Below are positions 33,507 through 40,561 of a DNA stretch of 51,063 bases, piece after piece. The first letter of the stretch is position 1, and the number at the start of each line of letters is the position of its first letter. Below the pieces are notes generated by a model. That model worked only from the letters and a program-made list of their open reading frames with translations. It did no database searches and was not told the origin of the DNA. Source of the DNA: Candidatus Aminicenantota bacterium (GTDB lineage: Bacteria; Acidobacteriota; Aminicenantia; Aminicenantales; JAFGAV01); the NCBI GenBank assembly GCA_016933515.1, contig JAFGAV010000031.1, positions 1 to 51,063 on the forward strand, read 5' to 3'. The position numbers and the translations under genes are program-made.

Positions 33507-33640
33507 GATGCCGGCCGAATCCCGTTCCGGATAGCAGGAATTATCCGCCAAGACGGCGTTTTTGGCCAGTATCGCTGCAGGGGCGGGACATTCCACTTCA
33601 ATTGCTCCTGATCCTTAAGATGCTGATTCGAGGGAAAAGG

Positions 33641-33670
33641 TTGCCTGGAAAGCGGTCGGTGCGATATAAA
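33641..33670 (+). promoter_or_regulatory. Leaderless-type promoter of the PilZ gene
   Basis: TTGCCT (33641-33646), an 18-base spacer and TATAAA (33665-33670) form a promoter. The -10 box ends 6 bases before the ATG at 33677, so transcription should begin at or next to the initiation codon. No Shine-Dalgarno sequence is present. Confidence 0.6.
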
Positions 33671-33676
33671 TATGCC

Positions 33677-34003
33677 ATGGAAGACATAACGAGAAAAGGC
33701 GCCCGGGTGGCGGTTGTCGCCGAAATCAGCTATGAGCACAAGGGAGTCACGTTCAACGACCGCATCACGGACCTGTCCGCCGTCGGATTCTACATCGACA
33801 CGCTTCATCCCCTGCCCGAGAATTCTCGCATCAGCTTCACGCTTGTTCTTCCCGGCGACGGGGACGGGACGCCGGTCTCGGGCGAAGGCGAAGTCGCCTG
33901 GATCCAGAAGATGCAGGGCATGGGCGTCCGCATCACCCGGATGCCGGATGAGGACCGGACGCACCTGGAAAACTTCCTGTCCCGCTTCCGGGGCTCCCGC
34001 TGA
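33677..34003 (+). CDS. PilZ-domain protein, likely c-di-GMP binding
   Basis: This 108-residue protein is a single PilZ domain. The RxxxR motif is R6-K-G-A-R10 and the D/NxSxxG motif is D32-L-S-A-V-G37. Both are needed to bind cyclic di-GMP, so binding is likely. The rest is a beta-barrel with GEVAWIQKMQGMGVRIT. It may relay c-di-GMP signals to motility, secretion or glycan export; no partner gene is obvious beside it. The start was set by the PilZ motifs and by a -10 box directly upstream, with no ribosome site. It diverges from the sigma-factor operon. Confidence 0.9.
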   Translation: MEDITRKGARVAVVAEISYEHKGVTFNDRITDLSAVGFYIDTLHPLPENSRISFTLVLPGDGDGTPVSGEGEVAWIQKMQGMGVRITRMPDEDRTHLENFLSRFRGSR

Positions 34004-34089
34004 CAGGACGTTTCCGCGGCCGTTCCCTTCCCGCTTCGCCCGGGGCGACGGCCGCCATCCATCGGGATCCCTGCCCCGTCGGGGCAGCA

Positions 34090-34260
34090 ATGAGACATGC
34101 GGATCCGAGGGCCCATACAATTGGCGGCCTCCTCGCTTCGAGCGATTTCAGCTTCAATCCGGCCACCGGTCCCGCGGGCGCCAACATCGACCTGATCTTC
34201 AGGCGCACCCCTGACCCTGATGCGCCGAGCGGATTCGATCTCCCCGGATCGGAGGCCTGA
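34090..34260 (+). CDS. Hypothetical short ORF, possibly a gene remnant
   Basis: An open frame of 56 codons between the PilZ and sulfatase-fold genes gives a product with a strand-like segment (SSDFSFNPATG, then ANIDLIFRR) that resembles the last strands of an outer-membrane barrel. There is no ribosome site, signal peptide or promoter. It may be the degraded 3' end of a lost gene, or chance. The remaining bases of this 300-base gap show nothing else. Confidence 0.22.
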   Translation: MRHADPRAHTIGGLLASSDFSFNPATGPAGANIDLIFRRTPDPDAPSGFDLPGSEA

Positions 34261-34302
34261 AGAGACAGGGGGCAGGGAACAGAGAGAGGGAAGGAGAAAC
34301 AC

Positions 34303-36237
34303 GTGATCATCATCCACTCCGTTTTCGGAGGAGCGCTGGCCGGCGTCTTCATGGCCCTCCTCAACATTCTCGTCGAGGCCGTCGCGGGCCGGTCGGCTTT
34401 CACCGGGAAGGACGTCCTTCCCGTTTCCCTGTGGCACGCGCTGTGGGGAACGGCCGCCGGTCTTCTCGTCGGTCTGGCCTGGGCGCTTTGGCGCCGCATC
34501 TCCCGCGCGTCCCGGCCCGCCAATCCCGATGCCGTATTCGCCGCCTTCCTGGCCGGAGGAGCCCTGACTCTGGCCGTCGGCACCGTCAACATCCGTCTCA
34601 TTCCGCCGGGCATCTCTTTTCTCAGCCTGGCGTCCAATGTCCTCCTCGTCCTCGGCGGCGCGGCGGCCTGTCGCTGCGTTTTCCTTCGTCTCAATCGACG
34701 TCAGGGACGACTCTCGCCGGCGGCTTTGATTTTCATCGGTCTCCTGGTCCTTGTTCCGGCCGTCTCGCCCTTCATCGGCAGGCAACGAGCCGCATCAGGC
34801 CCGCCGCCCGCCGAATCCGGGCCCGGGGAACGCCCGAATGTCCTCATTCTCGTGCTCGACGCCGTCCGGGCGGACCACCTCGGCTGCTACGGCTACGCCC
34901 GCCGAACCAGCCCGAACATCGACGCCCTGGCCGCCGAGGGCGCCGTCTTCGAGAACGCCTTCTCCCAGTCGCCCCGAACCCACCAATCCGTCCCCTCGCT
35001 CTTCACCTCGACCTACCCCTCGACGCACGGCCTGCGGGGCCTGGCCGACGCCCTTCCGCGTCGCATGGTTCTTCTGCCGGAGGTCTTCAAAGCCGCCGGC
35101 TACAGGACGGCTGTTCTGTCCGTCAATCCTTACATCTCACCGGAATTCGGATTCGGAAAGGGCGTGGATGACTTTTTCATTCCGGGCGGGTCGCGCATTC
35201 AATACACCGTCCTCAACGAACTCCTGACAAAAACGTCGGAATATCTGAGATTCCTTCAGCCCGTTCTCGACCCGCTTCTTGTTCGCAGCCGCCGGCTTTT
35301 CCCGGTTCGTGGCTCCCTGCCCGGCACGGACGCCCCATCGATCACACGAACGCTCCTGTCCTGGATCGGAAATCCCCTCAACCGTCCGTTCTTCATTTAC
35401 GTCCATACCCTGGGCGCCCACGCTCCCTATGACCCGCCGCCGCCCTTCGACACCCTGTTCGACCCCGACACAGACGGCCGGCCCGTCAGAGAACACCCTC
35501 CCCATCTGGGAATTCCCTATCCCTTCTCTGAAGGACGCCCCCTGGGCGAGGCTGAAAAGCGGAATCTCATCGCCCGATACGACGGCGAAATCGCCCACCA
35601 CGACGCCGCGCTCGGAGAGCTGTTCGACGCACTTCGCGCCGCGGGCCTCGAAAACAACACGATCGTCGTCGTCACCGCCGATCACGGAGAGGAATTCTTC
35701 GAACACCGGGGATGGGGGCACGGCCGCTCCCTTTTCGACGAGGTCCTCCATGTGCCGCTGATCTTCCGCGCCCCGGGCCTGATTCCGGAAGGCGGGCGCT
35801 TCGGCGGCCCGGCGGCGCTCATCGACCTGTTCGTCACCCTGCCCCGGCTGTGCGGAATCGGCCCGGGCCCTGTTCCCCCCTATCCGCTCGCCGGCGCGGA
35901 CCAATCCCCGCTTCTCCTGGGCACGAGCAGATCCCCGGCCCGGGAAATGATCTTTTCGGAGCTCGGCTCGGGCGGGATGTCGGGCCTGTGCGTCCGAACC
36001 CCGACGTCCAAGGCTCTCATTCTCAAGCACGGGCTCCAGACCCGCCGCATGTTTTTCGACCTGGCCGCCGATCCCGGGGAGCTCCGGGACATTTTCGACC
36101 CGGATTCCGAGAAGCAAGCCGAGCTCTTCGCCGTCCTGGAACTGTTTTCCCGACAAGCGGGGCGGCTGCAGCCGGAAACCATCAAGGTCGACCCGGCGAC
36201 GGTCGAACGGCTGAAATCGCTGGGATACATTCAGTAG
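34303..36237 (+). CDS. Membrane-anchored sulfatase-fold enzyme (alkaline phosphatase superfamily)
   Basis: The 644-residue protein has four or five membrane helices in its first 155 residues and then a sulfatase-type domain. Metal ligands are in VLILVLDAVRADHLGCYGY (Asp186) and VVTADHGEEFFEHRGWGHG. The nucleophile position, normally Cys or Ser in CxPSR, is Thr226 in PRTHQSVPSLFTS, and the Arg that helps formylglycine formation is Val. It is therefore more likely a phosphatase or phosphoglycerol/phosphoethanolamine-type transferase on the periplasmic side than a sulfatase. The start is GTG at 34303 with AAGGAG 6 bases upstream. It has no sulfatase-maturase neighbour. Confidence 0.85.
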   Translation: MIIIHSVFGGALAGVFMALLNILVEAVAGRSAFTGKDVLPVSLWHALWGTAAGLLVGLAWALWRRISRASRPANPDAVFAAFLAGGALTLAVGTVNIRLIPPGISFLSLASNVLLVLGGAAACRCVFLRLNRRQGRLSPAALIFIGLLVLVPAVSPFIGRQRAASGPPPAESGPGERPNVLILVLDAVRADHLGCYGYARRTSPNIDALAAEGAVFENAFSQSPRTHQSVPSLFTSTYPSTHGLRGLADALPRRMVLLPEVFKAAGYRTAVLSVNPYISPEFGFGKGVDDFFIPGGSRIQYTVLNELLTKTSEYLRFLQPVLDPLLVRSRRLFPVRGSLPGTDAPSITRTLLSWIGNPLNRPFFIYVHTLGAHAPYDPPPPFDTLFDPDTDGRPVREHPPHLGIPYPFSEGRPLGEAEKRNLIARYDGEIAHHDAALGELFDALRAAGLENNTIVVVTADHGEEFFEHRGWGHGRSLFDEVLHVPLIFRAPGLIPEGGRFGGPAALIDLFVTLPRLCGIGPGPVPPYPLAGADQSPLLLGTSRSPAREMIFSELGSGGMSGLCVRTPTSKALILKHGLQTRRMFFDLAADPGELRDIFDPDSEKQAELFAVLELFSRQAGRLQPETIKVDPATVERLKSLGYIQ

Positions 36238-36298
36238 GCCGAACCAGTAAGGAAAAAAGAGAGCCGGGGAACGAGGAAAATTCTTCGTCGAGGCCGCG

Positions 36299-38074
36299 CT
36301 ACAGAGGCCAGTGCCGGAGGATGAGGGGCACGGACGCCAGAACGATGATGATCTCGAGCGGAAGCCCCAGGCGCCAGTAGTCTCCGAACCGGTAGCCGGC
36401 CGGCCCCATGACCAGAGTGTTCGACTGGTGCCCGACCGGCGTCAGAAAAGCGCACGACGCTCCGACGGCCACGGCCATGAGGAAGGGGTCCGCGGAGACT
36501 CCGAGCGAGGTGGCCAGCGAGATCGCGACCGGCGCCATCAGGACCGCGGTGGCGGCGTTGTTGATCACGTCCGAAAGAAACATCGTCCCCACGAGAAGAA
36601 TGACCAGGGACGCCGAGGGCGGCATGTCTCCGGTGAAGCGAACGATGAGTCCGACGATGCTCTCCACCCCGCCGCTCGTTTCCAAGGCGCGGCCGACCGG
36701 AATCATGGCCCCCAGAAGGACGATGACCGGCCAGTCGACGCTGTCGTAGATCTCCCTGACCGAAACCAGGCCGGCCAGCACCATGGCCGCGGCCGCGGCC
36801 ATGAGGGCCACCGGCACGGGGAGGACGCCCAGAGCTGCGGCCGCAATCCCGAAGGAGAAAATCGCCGCCCCGAGAAAGACCCGCTGGGGCTTGCCGAACC
36901 CGATGTTTTTCCTGAAAAGAGGCAAGCAGCCGAGCCGCTGGAACGATTCCTGGAACGCCTCCCGGGGTCCGCTGAAAAGCAGGATGTCTCCCGCCTGAAA
37001 GCGCAGAACCGCCAGCCGGCCCTTGAGGCGCACTCCCTTGCGGGCCACGGCCAGAAGGTTCAGATCGTGCCTCCGCCGGAGATTCAATCCCAAAGCCGTG
37101 TTCCCGATAAGCGGAGAATCGGACATGAGGACGGCCTCATGAAGCCCGATGTCCTCCGACCCCAAAATGTCCTTTCCCAGCTTCTTTTCCTCGGCCAGCT
37201 CGAACTTGGACGCGCGGAGGAATTTTTCGAGGTCGTCCGAATCCGCCTCCACGACCAGGATGTCTCCCGCTTCGAGAACCTCGCGGGGGGAGGGAGCGGC
37301 GATCTTCCGCTTGCCGCGGCCGATGCCGACGACATTGACCTGGACGTCTTTGAGCTTTTTGATCGCGCTCAGCCTCTCCCCGGCCAAAGGCGAGTCCTTG
37401 GTGACCCGGATCTCGGTCAGGTAGTCCTCGATGCGGAAGAGCTCTTCCGTCGCGGTCCGCCCCTTCCGCACCGGAATCAGCCTCCAGCCGACGACAGAGA
37501 TGAAGAACAGGCCGGCGGCGGCCGCGCCGACGCCGACGGGCGCGAAATCGAACATGGCGAAGGGCTCGGCTCCGGATTTGGCCCGGGCCATGGCGATAAT
37601 GATGTTCGGCGGCGTCCCGATCATCGTCATCAGTCCCCCCAGCAGAGAGCCGAAAGCGATGGGCATGAGAAGGTAATACGGGGAGCGGCCGCTCTTCCTC
37701 GAAATCTGGACGGCCACGGGCAGCATGACGGCCAGGGCGCCCACGTTGTTCATGAACATCGAAAAGCAGGCCGTGATGCCGGCGAGCGCCGCGACCTGAG
37801 CCGTCGGATTCCGTCCGACCTTGAGGAAAAGGCTCGTGATGCCGTCGATGAGGCCGGAGTTCATCAGCCCCCGGCTCAGGATGAGAACGGCGGCCACGGT
37901 GATGACCGCCGGGTGGCCGAATCCCAGGAACGCCTCTCTCGCCGGGACGAGGCCGGCCAGGGTCACGACCAGGAGGGCCAGGACGGCGACGACGTCGTAC
38001 CTCAAGCGGCCCCAGACAAAGAGAGCGAACGTCAGGACGAGAACGCTGAAGATGACGATCTGCTGGACGATCAT
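36299..38074 (-). CDS. SLC13-type permease with two RCK_C (TrkA-C) domains, copy 1
   Basis: This 591-residue protein has two sets of membrane helices. Between them, at about residues 205-375, lie two cytoplasmic RCK_C domains (TEIRVTKDSPLAGERLSAIKKL; HEAVLMSDSPLIGNTALGLNLRRRHDLNLLAVAR). Substrate/sodium site motifs are NNVGALAVMLPVA and GTPPNII in the first half and NNAATAVLMAPVA with GHQSNTLVMGP in the second. It is likely a sodium-coupled transporter of anions such as dicarboxylates or sulfate; the RCK domains suggest control by a small ligand. The paralogue upstream ends 16 bases before it, so both are cotranscribed. Confidence 0.9.
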   Translation of the reverse strand: MIVQQIVIFSVLVLTFALFVWGRLRYDVVAVLALLVVTLAGLVPAREAFLGFGHPAVITVAAVLILSRGLMNSGLIDGITSLFLKVGRNPTAQVAALAGITACFSMFMNNVGALAVMLPVAVQISRKSGRSPYYLLMPIAFGSLLGGLMTMIGTPPNIIIAMARAKSGAEPFAMFDFAPVGVGAAAAGLFFISVVGWRLIPVRKGRTATEELFRIEDYLTEIRVTKDSPLAGERLSAIKKLKDVQVNVVGIGRGKRKIAAPSPREVLEAGDILVVEADSDDLEKFLRASKFELAEEKKLGKDILGSEDIGLHEAVLMSDSPLIGNTALGLNLRRRHDLNLLAVARKGVRLKGRLAVLRFQAGDILLFSGPREAFQESFQRLGCLPLFRKNIGFGKPQRVFLGAAIFSFGIAAAALGVLPVPVALMAAAAAMVLAGLVSVREIYDSVDWPVIVLLGAMIPVGRALETSGGVESIVGLIVRFTGDMPPSASLVILLVGTMFLSDVINNAATAVLMAPVAISLATSLGVSADPFLMAVAVGASCAFLTPVGHQSNTLVMGPAGYRFGDYWRLGLPLEIIIVLASVPLILRHWPL

Positions 38075-38090
38075 ATCCCGCTTCCCCGCC

Positions 38091-39902
38091 TCACAGATCC
38101 CGCAGAAGCGGAAGAAGAATCACGGCCGCCGCGAACAGGAGGGCGCTGAGAAGGGCGCCGGCGCGAACGTAATCCCTCGACGTGTAGTTCCCCGGACCCA
38201 TGACGAGCAGGTTGGCCTGCTGGGCCACCGGGCTCAGGAAACCGTTCGAGGCGCCCAGCGCCACGGCGATCAACAGGGTCGCGGGATCGAGGCCGAACGA
38301 GGACGCCGCCTGAACGGCCACCGGACTGACGAGAACGGCCGATGTGATGTTGGACGTCACCAGGGCCGCGCCGGTTGCCAGAAGAAAAAGGGCCGCCAGG
38401 ACGAAAATCGATCCGGAAGCCGCGAGCGGCGCCAACGCGCCGCCGATGAACGCCTCAATGAGGCCGGTCTTGGCCATGGCCGTTCCCAGGGACAGGAATC
38501 CGCCGATCATGACGATCATCCGCCATTCGACCGCCCGGTAGGCGTCGGCCGGGGCGAGGCATCCGCCGACGATCATGAGCGCCGCGGCCGCCAGGGCGGC
38601 CTGGGACAGGGAAAGCGCGCCTAGGACGACGGTCGCGATCATCGCGGCCAGGATCCCGCCGGCAAGAATCATTTTCGCCGCCGGCGCCCGGCGCACGGCG
38701 GCACCGGTTCCCGAAAGAAGGATGAATTCCTCAGAGGCCTCGAGGCTCATGATCCGCGACCACGGACCGCGCACGAGGAGCGCATCGCCGAAATGGAACG
38801 CTTCCTCGCCCAGGCGGGCGCGGATGGGCTTGCCCCCTCTCCATATGGCCAGCGCCGTCAGCCCGTATCTTTCGCGCATCATGATGTCCTTCAGCTTCTT
38901 GCCCACATAGGGAGACCGCGGAGGAAGAACGATCTCGGCAATGCCCATGTCCCGGGACAGGAGATCCTCCGGTTCCAGGCATTCTCGGGGCAACACCTCG
39001 AGGCCGAGCGCCTCGGACGCGGCGTCGAGATCGCCCTCCCGTCCCTGGACGACGAGCCGGTCGCCCGAGAGAATCACGTCACGGCTCGTCGGAGAGAAAA
39101 GGCGTTCTCCGCTCCGGATGATCGCCACGACGTTGATTCCGAAACGCCGCCCGAGGTCGCTCTCGCCGAGCGTCTTGCCGCCGATCGGGCTGTTTGGGCG
39201 GACGAAAATCTCGAACAGGCGTTCTTCCAGCCGGTAGATCGAAGGCAGCTCCTCCGGAGAGACGGCGCATCGGATCTTCTCGTCGAGAGACCGGACGGGC
39301 AGAAGCCGCCGCCCGACGGCGACCATAACGGCGATGCCCAGTACGGTCGCGATCGCTCCCACCGGCGTCAGGGCGAAAAATCCGAGGTCTTTTCCCGAAG
39401 CCGCCTTGAGCGCCGCGCCGGCGATGATGTTCGGCTGGGAGCCGACGATGGTCAGCGTCCCACCCAGGATCGTGCCGTAGGCCAAGGGGATCAGGAGTCG
39501 CGAGGGGGCGTGGCCGGACCTGCGGCAGAGCGCCATGACGGAAGGCAGAAGAATCGCCGCCGCGGCGGCGTTGGTGACGACCGAAGAAAGAAGCGCCGCG
39601 GCGGCCATGACGACGGCCACGGCCCGGCCTTCGCCGTTTCCGCCGATCCTTGCCAGAAGGCGCCCGATCAAGCCGGAGAGCCCCGTGCGCTCGAGCCCGC
39701 CGCCCACGACGAACAGGGCCGCGACGGCGACGATCAGAGGACTGCCGAACGAGGCAAAGGTTTCTTCGACGTTCAGGATTCCCGAAAAGAGAAGCGCCAG
39801 GACGATGAGCACCGCGACGAGGTCCGCGCTCACTTTAGACGCGAAAAGGAAGATGATGGCCGCGGCCAGGACGGCCGTGAGAAAAATCATGGCCGGCGTC
39901 AT
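38091..39902 (-). CDS. SLC13-type permease with RCK_C domains, copy 2
   Basis: This 603-residue protein has the same plan as the gene after it: helices, two RCK_C domains in the middle (LFEIFVRPNSPIGGKTLGE; IVLPPRSPYVGKKLKDIMMRERYGLTALAIWRGG) and a second helical half. Motifs include SNITSAVLVSPVAV and, near the end, AQQANLLVMGPG where its partner has HQSNTLVMGP. The first half reads TNAAAAAILLPSVMA and GSQPNIIAGAA, so the ion-site residues differ and substrates may differ. Tandem paralogues in one operon could work as a pair or reflect duplication. GGGAAGGG-like sequence precedes the ATG. Confidence 0.9.
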   Translation of the reverse strand: MTPAMIFLTAVLAAAIIFLFASKVSADLVAVLIVLALLFSGILNVEETFASFGSPLIVAVAALFVVGGGLERTGLSGLIGRLLARIGGNGEGRAVAVVMAAAALLSSVVTNAAAAAILLPSVMALCRRSGHAPSRLLIPLAYGTILGGTLTIVGSQPNIIAGAALKAASGKDLGFFALTPVGAIATVLGIAVMVAVGRRLLPVRSLDEKIRCAVSPEELPSIYRLEERLFEIFVRPNSPIGGKTLGESDLGRRFGINVVAIIRSGERLFSPTSRDVILSGDRLVVQGREGDLDAASEALGLEVLPRECLEPEDLLSRDMGIAEIVLPPRSPYVGKKLKDIMMRERYGLTALAIWRGGKPIRARLGEEAFHFGDALLVRGPWSRIMSLEASEEFILLSGTGAAVRRAPAAKMILAGGILAAMIATVVLGALSLSQAALAAAALMIVGGCLAPADAYRAVEWRMIVMIGGFLSLGTAMAKTGLIEAFIGGALAPLAASGSIFVLAALFLLATGAALVTSNITSAVLVSPVAVQAASSFGLDPATLLIAVALGASNGFLSPVAQQANLLVMGPGNYTSRDYVRAGALLSALLFAAAVILLPLLRDL

Positions 39903-39946
39903 GTTCGGTTTCCCTTCCCATCACTTTGCCGATTTCCCTGAAGATG

Positions 39947-39970
39947 TCAAGCCCCGGGGCCGGGGCTTGA
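39947..39970. other. Perfect GC-rich hairpin between the receiver gene and the permease operon
   Basis: TCAAGCCCCGG (39947-39957) and CCGGGGCTTGA (39960-39970) are exact complements around GG. On the minus strand it lies between the receiver gene stop and the permease start. No T-run follows, so it may attenuate or separate transcripts. Confidence 0.45.
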
Positions 39971-40088
39971 GGCGCGGGCCGATGATCCGGCCCGCCGCGT
40001 CTCCCGGAATCTTCGAGGATCCGAGCGGATCCGCGCGCGGCGCGCCGGCGAAGCGGAAAGGCTGACGGGGACCGATGGCTGAGAGGCC

Positions 40089-40556
40089 CTAGGATTTCTT
40101 GGACTTGCCGGCCAGGCCGGCCTTCTTGGCCAGAAAGGAGGCGACCTCCTCGGGGCCGGGAAGATCGAGCCAGATCTCGCTGTCTTCTTTCAAAAGGTTC
40201 AGCACGGAGTTGACGAACTTTTCCTTGTCGAACGGCTTTTCAAAATAGTCCGAGGCGCCGAAGGAGGTCAGGGCCTCGTTGCGGTATTGCGGCCCGCGGT
40301 AGGTTCCGGTGACGATGATGACCGGGATGCGGCCCTTGGTCTCCGAGGTGATCCGCTCGGTCAGCTCGAAGCCGTGGATCTTAGGTAGGATGGCTTCCAT
40401 GATGACCAGGTCGGGTCTCTCTTCTTTGAATTTTTCGTAGGCTTCCTGCCCGTCCGAGGCGGTGATGACGTGGAATTTGTAAGGCCTGAGCAGCTGGCTC
40501 AGCGCTTCCCGGGCCTCGCTGTCGATGTCCACGACAAGGATTTTCTTGACGGTCAT
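40089..40556 (-). CDS. Stand-alone receiver domain with Glu at the phosphoacceptor site (pseudo-receiver)
   Basis: The 155-residue protein is a CheY-like receiver: KKILVVDIDS at the start, DLVIMEAILPKIHGFEL, IIVTGTYR with Thr84, and YFEKPFDKEKF with Lys108. The phosphoacceptor Asp is replaced by Glu54, and the second acidic metal ligand by Ile11. It can probably not be phosphorylated normally and may mimic an always-on state or bind a partner. A C-terminal tail rich in Lys follows the fold. The ATG at 40556 lies 5 bases after the phosphoesterase stop with GGAG just upstream, so the two are coupled. Confidence 0.88.
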   Translation of the reverse strand: MTVKKILVVDIDSEAREALSQLLRPYKFHVITASDGQEAYEKFKEERPDLVIMEAILPKIHGFELTERITSETKGRIPVIIVTGTYRGPQYRNEALTSFGASDYFEKPFDKEKFVNSVLNLLKEDSEIWLDLPGPEEVASFLAKKAGLAGKSKKS

Positions 40557-40561
40557 GACTC

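Noticed and set aside
36311..38149. 612-codon frame opposite the first SLC13 permease
   Set aside because: Highly charged His/Arg/Asp-rich translation typical of antisense membrane genes.
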